DNA of 64,000 bases from Drosophila persimilis (lineage: Eukaryota; Arthropoda; Insecta; Diptera; Drosophilidae). Below the pieces are notes generated by a model. It was not told the DNA's origin, ran no database searches, and worked only from the letters and a program-made list of their open reading frames with translations. Positions within the stretch are counted from its first letter, which is position 1, and every line of letters begins with the position of its first letter. The translations under genes and the position numbers were made by a program. Below are positions 37,398-48,707 of the stretch, one piece after another. The stretch lies in the NCBI RefSeq assembly GCF_003286085.1, contig NW_020825288.1, positions 9,238,001 to 9,302,000 on the forward strand, in the 5' to 3' direction.

Positions 37398-38203
37398 CCG
37401 CCTCGCCATGCCCGTATACGTAATGTGGCATACAGTGCGTACAGTCCGCCATTGCCATTGCCATCAGCCCTCGTCACTGGCCTCGGCCCCGCGCATCCAC
37501 CCTGCGTCCCCTGCTAGCGTTGTTGCTGCAAATGCATTAAAACAATGCCATTGCAACATTTTGTGTCGCTGACGCTGATGCTGCTGCTGCCACTGTTCTT
37601 GTGACCACCCGTTGTCCGCTGTACATCGCCGTTTTTTCGTTTGTTTCCTGTACTGCTGCTGGCGGAAAACCATGTAAAAAAGTAGAGGTTGAAGAAGGCA
37701 TATTAGGCCTTGCTGCACTCCTGCTCCCTGGACCACTTCCGGGGTATGCCCCAGTCGAGTCGTGTGTGGATCCTGCCCCGTGCTGCACTTTAAGATGGCC
37801 AACTGCTGATAATGGATGATGGCGCTGCTCTGCGGCTGTCAGTTGAAGTTGTCACGCCAGCAGCGTTGCAAGCAGCAGCAGCAGCAGCAGCAGTAACGGC
37901 AGCTTAAATTATGTGCTCCTCTAACCCCGGGCCCCGGTGCGAGGGCTCCTCCTTCATTCTGTTTTGTTTGGTTGTTTCTTTTTTTGAAATTTCCTTATTT
38001 TTTTGCGTTTGCTTGTTTGTTTGTCTGCTGGCGCTGCCGCTGCGCTTTTATTTCAGTTTTTCATTATCATTCTTTGTCGTTGTCGCTGTGAGGGTGGGGT
38101 GGGGTGGGGTGGGGTTCTGTGGGGGTGGGTGGCCGCTATTGCTGCTTGGTATACTGCTTCTAATGCCATAGATAAGCGTTGTTATTAACGCTCGGCTTAC
38201 CAG
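37398..38203 (+). other. 3' untranslated region of the ankyrin gene, probable
   Basis: This follows the TAG stop at 37395-37397. It contains CAG/GCA tracts (37871-37896) and a G-rich array, and no coding frame of note. No AATAAA occurs before 38419, so the transcript probably extends at least that far. Confidence 0.45.
38092..38130 (+). repeat. G-rich GGGGT array, G-quadruplex-prone
   Basis: Five GTGGGG-type pentamers followed by TTCTGTGGGGGTGGG. With at least four runs of three or more G, it could form a quadruplex in DNA or in the ankyrin 3' UTR RNA. Confidence 0.7.
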
Positions 38204-38577
38204 GACTAGGCGACAGGCGTGAGGACATGCCGCCCATCGTCGCTTTTGTACTCAAACATTACAAAAAGCAGCAGGAGGAAAAACCAGAGAAGGCGGACCA
38301 GGAGCAGCGGGAGCAGCAGGAACAACACCAAGAGCAACAGCCACGGCACACGGAACAAAAGCAGAAGCAGGAGCAGAAGCTGACGCCGAAGCAGATTCAG
38401 AATCAGACTAAGCGAATGAATAAATGTAAAATATGTACCGTGCATTTCTTTGGCATTTCAACATTTTTACTTTATTTGCAATTTTATTTACTTGTCTGCT
38501 TTCGCGACCCTGTACTGCAGGGCGCTGGTACGGTACGGTGCGGTGCGGCACCCTACCCGCCCCCTCCTCTCTTCTGA
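38204..38577 (+). CDS. Possible alternative last exon of the ankyrin gene (Gln/Glu/Lys-rich)
   Basis: An acceptor-like site (a TTATTAAC branch-like sequence, then CGGCTTACCAG) precedes an open frame starting in phase 1. That is the phase in which ankyrin exon 6 ends at 35990. Joined, the product would continue RLGDRRED-MPPIVAFVLKHYKK, followed by a Gln/Glu/Lys-rich stretch. AATAAA at 38419-38424 lies inside the frame. Downstream of it the translation turns hydrophobic and looks non-coding. The segment from MPP onwards (ATG 38227) could also be a small independent ORF, or plain 3' UTR with a CAG-rich tract. The phase match has a one-in-three chance of being accidental. Confidence 0.28.
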
Positions 38578-38867
38578 AAGAGCCAACCATTGAAGCCGTT
38601 GTTTGTCTGTTTGCTTACTTTCGCGCTGAGTGCATTGTAAATGGAGAATAATTGCATCGCATACAAAAAGCGTCGCGATTTTAAAATTGTATAAGCCATC
38701 GAGGAGCACCGGAGCTGGGGGAGGAGCAGTGGTGGTGGCAGCAACAGGAGCAGCCTTAAACTGATTTCATTAAATATCAAATTATAAGAGTGTAATGCAT
38801 ACATTTCGCATTTAAAGAGTTTCGCAGTTCTCGTTCCCGCGTAGATTTAAGTCTAAAGCAGTCGCTA

Positions 38868-38873
38868 AATAAA
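38868..38873 (+). terminator. Candidate polyadenylation signal for the ankyrin gene
   Basis: AATAAA on the plus strand 1.47 kb after the stop codon. An earlier copy lies at 38419-38424. Either could end the transcript; no experimental support is available here. Confidence 0.35.
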
Positions 38874-40760
38874 CGTTGAAAATGTCTAAATTGAAACAGG
38901 GATTCTATTCACTAACAAAAACGCACTCTTTAACCGAACACAGAGAAGAACACAGGCACACAGCCACACAACCACTCAGCCGCGCAAACGTGGCCAAAAC
39001 AATAGTGGCAGGCTCCATATGTCCTTGGCATAGATTCGTCGTTGTAGGCGCACAGCCGACGCTCGAGATGATTGCTCGCTTTGCAGGCGCCGGTATCATT
39101 ATTTCAGCATCTGCCCAGAGCCCCCGACGATGACAAGGAAAGCGCAAACAAGCTGGCACAAAAAAAGAGAACCAACATTTTTATGGCATTGCACGGATTT
39201 CTGTAGCCCCCGCCTCAATGTTGGAGGCTTGCGCGAAAGGATGGCATTCCTATGGCATGACAGCCATGAATGTCAGGCTCCAGGCACCAGGCACCCGGCA
39301 CACCGACAGCCTCCTCTCCGAGTGGCAGTTACAACTGCAGCTGTCAGCGAGCGATCGCAATAATCGCTGCACTCAATCGATGCCAGTCGATAGTGTGATG
39401 GGATGGCGTTATGAGTTTCACCAAGACATCCCAGCGAGCATCGAGCCTGGGAGCCAGGGAGCCCTTGTCCAGCTGCTAATTGAATTTCAAACTGGCTTTT
39501 ATGATCTCTCGCAAGTGGCATCGAGAAATGTCCATGTCCGGCCTGGTTCGCTTGTGGCATTAATATTTCAACAGCCCTGTCCGGGCTAAGCATGCCTCCG
39601 TGAGCAGTGACAGGCCGACCCTACCCGTCCCGCCCACTATGAATGCCAGCGATTTGGCCCCGTCGACCGAACAGCGTTTAATTTATTTAAGCACGTTGAG
39701 GGCTAAGCAGTCACTCTCTGTCCGGGGCACGAGGGCACGCGGTCAGGAGTAGGAGCAGAGGCAAGCGACCCAGGGATTCCATTTCGATTTGCGCACTTGA
39801 GGGCAAATCTTCGGATTTATGTGGCTTTATTTTTAGCTTCGATGCTGCAAAGTGCGTTTAGGGTTTGGTGGCACTTCAAATTCCTTGGCAATTGCCACAG
39901 AAAGTTGCAGTCAAAGCTCTTGCCAACTGCCAGTAGCCAGCCATAAAAATGACAACAAAAGCAACAGCGAGAAACGAAGGTGAGTTGGAAAGTAGAGTGA
40001 AAAGTAAATCCGCACGTGCCAACCCAAATTACAGAGAACAGCACTTCAGCAGAGGATTGGGATTCGGATTCGAAAACCCCAATGCAGATTCAAAGTAACA
40101 TTTCCAAATTAAGCTGCGGCCTCATAATGTCCGGGAACTCATAAGGTTCTCGTGGAGACTCGGGACCGAATTCCATTATCAATAGATTACAAGCTGAATG
40201 GTACAAGAATCCTCCACAAGTTCTGCTCTGTGAAAGGTGTGCAACAAATTAAGGCAAACAGACTTGCATTCGGAGAAAGTTTCGTTGCAAACTTTGCCTT
40301 CTTAGGAGCCGGATCCCAGATCCAGGATCCCGGCTGCCCGCTCTGTTCTTTCGCACTGGCTCTGGCGCTGGCGATGTCGAATTTCCCTGGAACTGTTTTA
40401 ATCTCCCAGGCCACCCACCCATTTTCACTGGCAGCATCAATCCCATTCCCCCTGAAGCTCTCTGTATAGCTGAATAGCCGTAACTCGGCTTTGAGAGGAG
40501 GTGCACTAAGGGGGCTTGGCTTTGGGGCAGGAGCGAGTAATGCTTGTACAGAGTAATGAAGGCGGGTCTTCATTGACCCACCGTCTGGGCAATGTTTCGA
40601 TTACGCGCCTCAAGTGGCAATCAGGACTGCAGCTACAGGATTTGCTCGGCATTAATAACACTTAACCCTTGGCCAAAGTTGGACAAACTGGATTGGGTCG
40701 GCGTCGGCGTTGGCGTCGGCATCGGCATTTTCCGGCATTAATCTTCGCTTTGATGTTCCA
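38874..40760. other. Short intergenic stretch between convergent genes
   Basis: No coding frame with fly-like features on either strand. It is moderately GC-balanced and separates the ankyrin 3' end from the AT-rich block that probably belongs to the Sidestep-family transcript. Confidence 0.5.
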
Positions 40761-42484
40761 TCGAGTGCCGTAATTGGAATTAATTTCAATGTTTAGTTAT
40801 CTTGAATTTTCGTTTATTTATTCAGTATTCATTATTATTATTAACACACTCAGTAGTTTCGACTTACATCTAATGTATTTCACTATCGTAGTTGTGTTGT
40901 TCTTTTCATTTTCATTTTCCTTTGTTTATTTGTTACTTATTTTTTTATATCTAACTTTTGCTTAAAAACAATCAGTTTGGTTTTGTTCAGAGTGACAGAG
41001 ACAGAGAACGGGTGGTGGGGACTGGCGGCCCCGCCACCCTGTTTTCCTGTATATATATATATATGTATATTTATATCAATTTATTTTATTACGCATACGC
41101 ACTGTATATTTTTTCTAGTCTGCCATTTCGCTTTTATTCTTGTTGTATATTTGAAATAAGAATTCGAATTACATTGGAGTATTGTGTAAACTGTATGCCG
41201 TACCATTATTACAATTATTATTATTAGTTTTATAACGAGTATTATCTACGCTCTGCTATCCTCTCCTCTCCTCCGCTGTGCTCTGCTCTGCTCGGTTACC
41301 TTAGTTATTTATAACATTTACAATGAATTCAGTTTTATAGTTGCAGGCTGTTGTTGTAGTTCTTTTTGCGGTTCGATGCTCTCGTAACTGGCTCTTTTGA
41401 TGCTGCCATTCGACATGTATTCGGCATTTATTCATTATCCTTTTGAACATCGCCCCCACTTAGGGTTTTTCTATGTGTTTTCTCTGGTGCTGTCTTGATT
41501 ATTCATCTCCGTTTCGATTCAGCCTGTTATGGTGGTAATAGAATATTCATGAATTGGTATAAATAGCATCTGGAACTGGCCCACAGACACTCGTACAGAG
41601 ATGAGCCAGAGATGAGCGGAAAAATGTCGGAGTAAGTCGGAATGGCTTGGACCTGGGGCCCAGAAATACACATTGGTAACATTTTAATTTGCTGGCCAGT
41701 AACAAGATGTGGCATTAACGACTAATGGATTTTTCTATCGCTATTCAGACATACATAGACTGTTTAAACGGCTGCTGGATTAGCAAGCTCGTACACACGA
41801 GCACTGTCCATCGTTTGAGTATTGCCCCGAGGCAGAGAGGTGGCCCTGGCATTTACATTGATTATTACCAATATTTCCAGCTCTAGGAGTCCTAATTACA
41901 CTTTAAATACACAAGGCTTATTTGGCTAATTGCTTATCGACTAGTTGTTCATTAATTACAGTTAATATTCAACATTTAAATGCAGTTTGATTAATGTTTG
42001 CCCGTTCTCTATATACAATTGATGGTGCAACAGTTTCCGTTTCTGAATCCCTCTAGATGCATGGGTGGTATCTATGGTTGTCGTGTTGTCTATACTATTT
42101 ACAAGTTGAATCTTTTGATTTTTGTTACAAATTTATAGCCTATTTATAGAGCAGCAGTATTTCGATTTCGGTTTCGGTTTTGATTCTGGGTTTCGTATGA
42201 CACTTAAATGGCTGACAATTACAAAACGGTGGCTTATCCCTAGACCTATAGCCTATGCCCTCGAGCACGTCTTGCAGATACCAGTACGTAGTACGTTTTA
42301 CCTTTTTGCGATAATGCATTTAAATTTAATGCTAAAAATTTACAGCTATGTTAAATGAAATGCCCGTGAATTATGAGGCCTTACCGCGGATCTGTAAGAG
42401 TATCTCTGTGTGTGGGTGTGTGTGTGTGTGTGTCTATTGTGGCTGTTGTTCACTATGGCGGATATTTATTATTACTTTTTACAA
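40761..42484 (-). other. Probable 3' UTR of the Sidestep-family gene
   Basis: This is a strongly AT-rich block directly after the candidate terminal exon on the minus strand. TTTATT at 40813-40818 and overlapping copies read as AATAAA on the minus strand, and TTTATT also occurs near 42460. Long AT-rich 3' UTRs are common for neuronal fly genes. The assignment depends on exon 42485-42549 being real. Confidence 0.3.
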
Positions 42485-42549
42485 TTACTTCAGCGTGGGA
42501 TCCAGGGTCGTAAATTCCAATTCGCCGCGCGGCAATATCAGATCCGGGT
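42485..42549 (-). CDS. Candidate terminal coding exon of the Sidestep-family gene
   Basis: On the minus strand, an acceptor (GTATATTGCAG) at 42550 leads into a 65-nt segment. It is read in phase 1 as 20 codons ending LEFTTLDPTLK and a TAA stop at 42485-42487. Codons such as CTG, CCG, CGC, GGC, ACC and ACG stand out in an AT-rich neighbourhood. The phase matches candidate exon 46830-46975 (which ends CAA A) and also the truncated form of exon 48413-48707 (which ends AAC G). The segment is short, so the codon-usage evidence is modest. Confidence 0.5.
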
Positions 42550-45500
42550 CTGCAATATACACTTTTGTAGGTTGGTATAAAACAAAATCAACAGCAATGG
42601 GGGAAGCATATGTATTTGAGAATGTGTGTGTGTGTGTGTGTGTGTGAATGTGGTTGGGAGAGACGTAAATTTATGCGAGTGAGAAATGGTCGAGTGTGTA
42701 TGTTAGGAAAACAAAAGCAAAATGTTTATACCGATTAGTTTTTGGCTTGTTTCGTTTTTGGGATGTTGATATTTCTTGCAAAATGACATCACAACACAGT
42801 TGCAAATTATTATTTGAGCAGCAAAAGAAAAGAGAGCCATTAGCACAATACGATTACGATTACATATCAAAAGCGTGACCATTTGTGCGCTGATAAGAAA
42901 ACAAATAACAACTAATAAAAGCAGCAACATCGAACGACACACAAACAACAAGAGCGAGCACCAGGAACCAGCACCAACCGGAACAACAGAACAACATTTC
43001 AATATTAATATTCACTTTACTAGGAAACGTCCCTGCCGATACCCATGCCCTTACCCGTCCCCTGCCCGCTGTCCTCCCACCGCGCTCGTAAACATAAAAT
43101 AATTCAACAATTTCTTAATTTTTATGGCACATTTCATTGGAATTTATGCCGGAATTCATTTTATTGTGGTCCGACTACGGCACAAGTGAATCCTGAGCGC
43201 CAGCCCGCTTGTCGTTTACGATTTTGCAGTTTGTTATTTGGCGAGAGAGAGCACCCTGTCCTGTGATATTTTATTATTATCGCCTTTTATGTCACATTTG
43301 TGTGGCGTCTTTGAGTCATAAAGACGCACAAACTAAGGCAGCCCTACTATGCGTGTGTGTGGCCGGTGTGGGCCCCCGAGTGTATGTGGGTTGTGGCCCT
43401 TCACGTTTACTTTCACGCCATGCCTGACAGCATTAAAAAATGTCAAAAGTCGCAAAAATGTTGCCAGCCTGGATGTCCCGGCCTCATCCAACAAAGTGGT
43501 AGCAACACAAAAACCAAGAACAGTAGCCTTTAATACACTTACCGATTGATCGATTCTATGGGAGATACTATTGTCAACAGAAACTACACAGAAAGCTGTG
43601 AAGATTGTCAGACTTTCATGACAACAAAGACTCATCCGAGTTAAAACTGATCAATAATATATGTATGTACAAATGTACAATATACCTCTAGATGGTTCCA
43701 AGGTGCTTCCTCCTGAGCATAGACCACATCATAGTACCTCCTTGCAGAGTATGTGTATCTCTATGAAGACTGTGGTGCGAAGAGAGGAAGCGGAAGTGAG
43801 GCGACAAATGAATGAACGCCGTTTGACATTGCGGCTCCAGGAGGAAAAGTGGGAAGAATGTGGGTGAGAGTGTGGTGCGTATGGCCACATAAACAATGTT
43901 GCCCAAGCAAATTCTGTGGCATTTTTTGCGGGACTACGACGACACAGACATCAAAGTGCGAGTATAAAGCGTGTGTGCCGCCATTGAAGGGATGCTTTAA
44001 GGAATCTTAAAGATAATGCTCGCACTCCCAGGCCAGAGAAAATGGTACCGTGTGCTCATTTCGAGTGGCTGTCTCTCTCTCTCTGTGTGTGTGTGTGTGT
44101 GGCTGGGTCTTAACTTTGTCTAATTAGACGAGTGCCGCTGAAGTGCACGAGAAACCTACAACCTACACAACCCACTCACATTACTTACTACACAAATACT
44201 CGTACGTACAGGCACACACGATGGGGATGGCACAAGGACGAAGGCTATACAAATGTTGCTCAGACGCTGGGATGTCGACGTCGCGACTCTTGACTCGCAC
44301 ACAGACAAACAGAACAAACGGCAAGACAAACAACACCAACAATAAGACAAAAAAGATGCCGAGCAAAATGAATGGAGCAGCATGAAATGAAACAAATGTG
44401 CACAAAAAAAAAACAGCAAACGATGAAACAAAAAATCTCCCTCTATCCCTCACGCAGAGACCCAGACACACACATACATACACTCGTACACTCTGCGTGG
44501 CAGGGACGACTGTGGGGCATAAAAAGTCAAACGAATTTGACTGAGCCAAGGGGTGGGCCGGGGGTCCCAGCAGCACCTGAATCGGGCGAGCAGAGGATGA
44601 GGGCACGAGGGACTAGCATATGCAATTAAAAATGTTGGCTAATGACAGCCACTGCCAAGATGGAAGGATGGCAGTATATGGCAGTCCTTCCAGTAGCTCA
44701 CTTGCCTGCCCCGCCCCGCCGCGAGTTACAGCGGCGAAAGTTGGTATGTATGCTGCTCTTTATTTCAATTTCACTTTGCAGAAAGGTGAAGAAGCATTTG
44801 AAATAGAAAAATACAAATATATGCATTTAAATATAGCATAATACTTGAAGATGTTTTGTATGTGGGTGCTGGAGAATGCAGAAATGCAACTCAAGCTCTT
44901 ATTTCAGCTTCAAGTGACAGGACACGGGACACGGGACACAGGACACAGGAGATGTTGACAGCGACAGGGACAGGGACAGCGTTCTGGGGCAGTGTAATCC
45001 CCATCGAGAAGTGCCCCTAAACTGTGTTTTCCTTTAGTTTTCGTCTTGGTGTAACAGCTACTCGTTCTACTGCGTTCACTTCAGCCTGACTTGGGCACTT
45101 GTTAGGGTCTTGTAAGCCAGTTGACTTGGTTTATGTGCTGCTGGGTGGAGAGAGGGGACGAAGACCGCTCTAAGGGCACTACGAATATGCATACACCCTG
45201 CTACACCGCCTGACAGCCAAATGTATGAGTGTGTGTGTGTTGACTCGTGTCGTGTCAGACCCCCGCATGCCCCGAGCACACACATAAATTAAGGAGGCTG
45301 TCAGGCAGGCGGAAGCGGAGGAAAAAAGAAGACAAACGGGGGGAAAAAGTAATGAAAATATAAAATTAAATCGCTGACAAAATCAAATTTAGCTAATTTG
45401 TGACATTCGAACCCCACGCAGGGCTGCAGGGCAGCAGGGCTGCGGGGCTGCTGGGCTAGGCTGAATGCGAGGTGGGGCCCCATGTTGTGTTAGCAATAAT

Positions 45501-46829
45501 ATCACGTATACGACACATATGCCCATTAAATAATATTTGCATTTGCCAGCATGTCGACATGTCTCTCTCCCTCTCTCTCGCTTCCTATTTGCGAGTGCCA
45601 GTGCGAGTGTGTGTGTGCCTTTGTGCTTATTTTTGTGTTTTAATTTAGTGCTTTCGAAATAATTAAAATTTATGCAATTCAAAGTTAAAACAAAGTCTGT
45701 ATGAGCTCGTACAGCAAGCAGAGCGGCACAGGGGCACAGAGAGTGGGATCGGTAGAATATTTGCTAAATTTGTTTCTGTCTGAGGCACAAACAAACACAG
45801 AGGCAAAGAGAGAGAGAGAGAGAGTCGTGTACATATGTTTGTTTACCCCGGCGTGTCCTACGCTTCAAAAATTTATGCAAAACGTCCAAAAGGCTTGCCA
45901 CTGCAGGAGGATGGGGGAAAGTGAGGATAGAGGCAGACAGAATAGAGAGAAATAAACACAAATGTCAACGAAAAACAAAGACTGCACAAACAGCCCCATG
46001 CCCCATGGCCCGTCACTGTCATCGTCTTGCCCCTCTGTTTGGAGCTGGGATCTGCAGCATTTATCCTTTTTAAACAAAATATTTGGCTGCTGCATCCTCT
46101 GATGCTATTGTTCGTATTTCCCCCACACCCCCTGCATTAGAGGCCAGGTCTAATTTTTGGCCAAAAAATGGCTGTCAAAAAACTCATAAACTTCAATTAG
46201 CTTTTATTTTATATCTCGGTACACCTTCATCTAACTAGTGTTCTGGTTTGCAGCTTTCAAAAGGCGCTCCATCAGTAATCATTGCTAAATTTAGCAAATG
46301 AATGAAAATTCTCTGGAATTTTTCTTTCATTTGCATTGCAGATAAACCATGGGAAGGAATCTGGCAGAATAGTTTCGGATGCACAAAGGTAATAAAGGAA
46401 ATTGGATGAGCGACATGTGAATGCATGAATGTTGCAGCAGCAGCAAGCAGCAAGCGGCAAGCAGCATTGCAACAAGGAATATAAGTTGGGATTCTAAATG
46501 GACGACAAATTAAAATGTGAAATGAAGCAAATATGAAGCTATGCCATGGTCTCGGAATGGTTCATTAAATATATTTTAGGGATTCAGCTCCAGCTCTTGT
46601 CGACAGCCAATGCCCCAAGCGGACAGCAGCATGGCTTAGACATGGCAGCCCATCTGTGTTCGGGCCTGAAGTTGCAGCTGCAACTGCAGTTGTTTCTGGT
46701 TCGGGCTATGTTTCTGTTCCTGTTCCTGGGCCTGGGCCTGGTTCTGTTTCTGTTTCTGGGCAAGTTTCTGCTTAAGTGGGGGCTGTTGCCTTTCAGCCTG
46801 CTGCACAGATTTAGTTACATAAAATTTAC
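42550..46829 (-). other. Candidate intron between alternative 3' exons
   Basis: No further coding-like segment was found here on either strand. GT tracts (for example near 44080-44100) and GA tracts are present. If the two alternative 3' exons are used, this is a 4.3-kb intron. Confidence 0.4.
42623..42646. repeat. GT dinucleotide microsatellite
   Basis: About 11 GT units in the candidate 3' intron of the Sidestep-family gene. Another run lies at 42416-42433. Confidence 0.9.
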
Positions 46830-47009
46830 TTTGCATACATTTGGGCGGCCAGGCAGCAGCAGCTGTGGCAATTGGCTGAGGCTGGGCCTGGGTCTGGGGC
46901 ACGGCCACGACCACGTTCGAGATGGTGGTGGAGACGCCGGGCGAGGCCAGGCGGTAGCCGCTATTGCCCGGCTGGCTGGACGTTACAAGCAAAGGTAGGA
47001 GCACATCGC
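46830..47009 (-). CDS. Candidate alternative cytoplasmic-tail exon of the Sidestep-family gene
   Basis: The minus strand shows a GC3-rich frame including QPGNSGYRLASPGV and TTISNVVVAVPQ, ending at donor GCAAA|GTAAAT (46829) in phase 1. Two acceptors are possible. One (CTTGTAACGTCCAG, exon to 46975) accepts phase 2, exactly the phase in which the transmembrane exon ends. The other (TTATCCACCCAG, exon to 47009) accepts phase 1. Pyrimidine tracts precede both. The segment sits 1.4 kb downstream of the first stop-containing exon. It would encode a Pro/Gln/Ala-rich tail including AAAWPPKCMQ. Without the donor the frame runs on as a Gln/Lys-rich stretch to TGA at 46636, which looks like CAG-type low complexity and not exon. 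Confidence 0.55.
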
Positions 47010-48412
47010 CTGGGTGGATAACAGGATAACAGGAACACAGTGAGTCTCGTTAGTCGCATCGTAGCAGCTACTACAGGGAGAAACTTTGCTGCCCAATGCT
47101 GTACGTATATGTTTTTTGGGGGGACTACATTGGTTTAAGTACTGGGCTAGGTATTTACAACTTCAAGTTGAGGATTAGGACAGCTTGTGAGTTGAAAGGG
47201 TTTCGCTACCTATGGGGGTGGTGGAGCAACAGAGCAATATATCTATAAAGATACTCAGATAGAGAAAGGCATACATACATACTAGAGTGGGAGAAGGAGT
47301 GTTGGAAGAAGAGAGAGAGACAGAGAGAGAGATCTATACGCTACGAGGAGGCATTACGGGGGACGCTGTGTCGTCTAGTGGGTTGAGAGGAGAGCATACT
47401 CGTACTTCAGGTGCCGTTGCTAATGCGAAATAACTTTCCAAATACTTGAACTAATCGCTTCCAATTGCTGTGCGACTCGTATCCAATTCCAATTCAATTC
47501 AACTCAAATTAAATGAAACGAAATGAAATACTGTACTTTGATCAGCGCTAATTAGAAAATTGTGTGTCAAATGCTACTTTTGCGGATGCTAAATAAAGGG
47601 CAACTGGTTTTTCAATTCATTTTACATGTGTGTCTGTTGCCGGCTGGCAACTAGCAGCCCACTCGATATTTGACCGCATCATTAGCGCCAGCTCAAGCCA
47701 AAAAATCAATTCGTATATATGTAACTGATAGATACGTAGATCCCCTTCAATATCATTTGGGAAAATGTGCAAATCCGTCGAAATGGAGCCACTCGCATGC
47801 ACAAATACTCGACGCGAAATTAGTTCCTGTACATACAACCAGAATCATGAAACCAAATAAATAATAATTATATCAGACTAACCGACGGGCAAACTGTCTG
47901 TCAGATGAAACAAAACAAAAGTATGTGTGTACTTCTGCATTCCAATTGCATTCACTATTCGCATTTATTCATTTTCATTTTGTTTCGTTTCGTTTGGCTG
48001 CATTCCGAATAGGAGATGTTAAGTTAATCTACATATTGGCTACAAAACAACAAAAAGAATCAAAGATTGTCTATGTGGTATTTCTGTGTGAGAGTGTGTA
48101 TGGTGTATATACAGGCAATATGTGTGTGTGTGTGTGTGTGCAGGAGAACTATGTATGTATGTACAGATGGTAGCAAATTCAATTGAGCAAATCAATCAAC
48201 TAAAACTACGAATACAAATTAATATTGAGTGCATACTGCACTGCAAACTGAAAACTCGTTGAGCAAACCAAGTGGGATGCATTATCAGACATATGCATAC
48301 AAAATAGATGTATAGATAGGTGAATGGACAGATAGATTGATGGCTACTTGACTACAGCTACAAGTACAAGTAAAAGTAAAAATAAAACTTAAGCTACCAG
48401 CTACAGCTAGAA

Positions 48413-48707
48413 CTACAGCTTGTTGAGTATAGATTTTGGAATAGTACCGTTTAGACTGGGCTGCGCGTACTGGATGAAGCTCTCCGAGATGTAGTGATGT
48501 GGCCCAGCCACGCCCACAATGGCACCGCCACTCGAGCCGACTCCTGGCATCAGCCCGCCCCCGCCACCACCGCCGCCGCCGCCGCAGAGGTGCGAGGTAA
48601 CGGGCGTTACGCGCGCTCGGATCTCAGCCGCTCGACCGCCGCCTTCCTCCAGCTCATTCAGCTCGTCCTCCTCGATGTACATGCTGGGCACATCGTTCCG
48701 AGCAGGC
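48413..48707 (-). CDS. Tail exon containing the first in-frame stop of the Sidestep-family gene
   Basis: It begins in phase 2 after acceptor CATTTCTGTAG and reads acidic patch, poly-Gly, then HHYISESFIQYAQPSLN. Up to that point codons are G/C-ending. The last 35 nt (Gly-Thr-Ile-Pro-Lys-Ser-Ile-Leu-Asn-Lys-Leu-stop) switch to A/T-ending codons. A weak donor, AACG|GTACTA at 48447, would end the exon at 48448 in phase 1, compatible with both candidate downstream exons. The TAG at 48413 may therefore serve one isoform only, or be intron read-through. Confidence 0.7.

Noticed and set aside
42370-42400. Possible 7-nt microexon on the minus strand between a CTCTTACAG-like acceptor and a GTAAGG-like donor
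   Set aside because: It lies after the candidate stop codon, has no coding role that can be tested here, and such pairs occur by chance.
46636-46829. Continuation of the candidate tail exon as a Gln/Lys-rich stretch
   Set aside because: A donor at 46829 fits the downstream exon phase. Beyond it the frame is CAG/CTG-type repeat without balanced composition. It is possible as a read-through isoform but not favoured.
46546-46998. 150-codon plus-strand frame
   Set aside because: It is the complement of the Gln-rich and candidate tail-exon region. The codon bias and splice sites support the minus strand instead.
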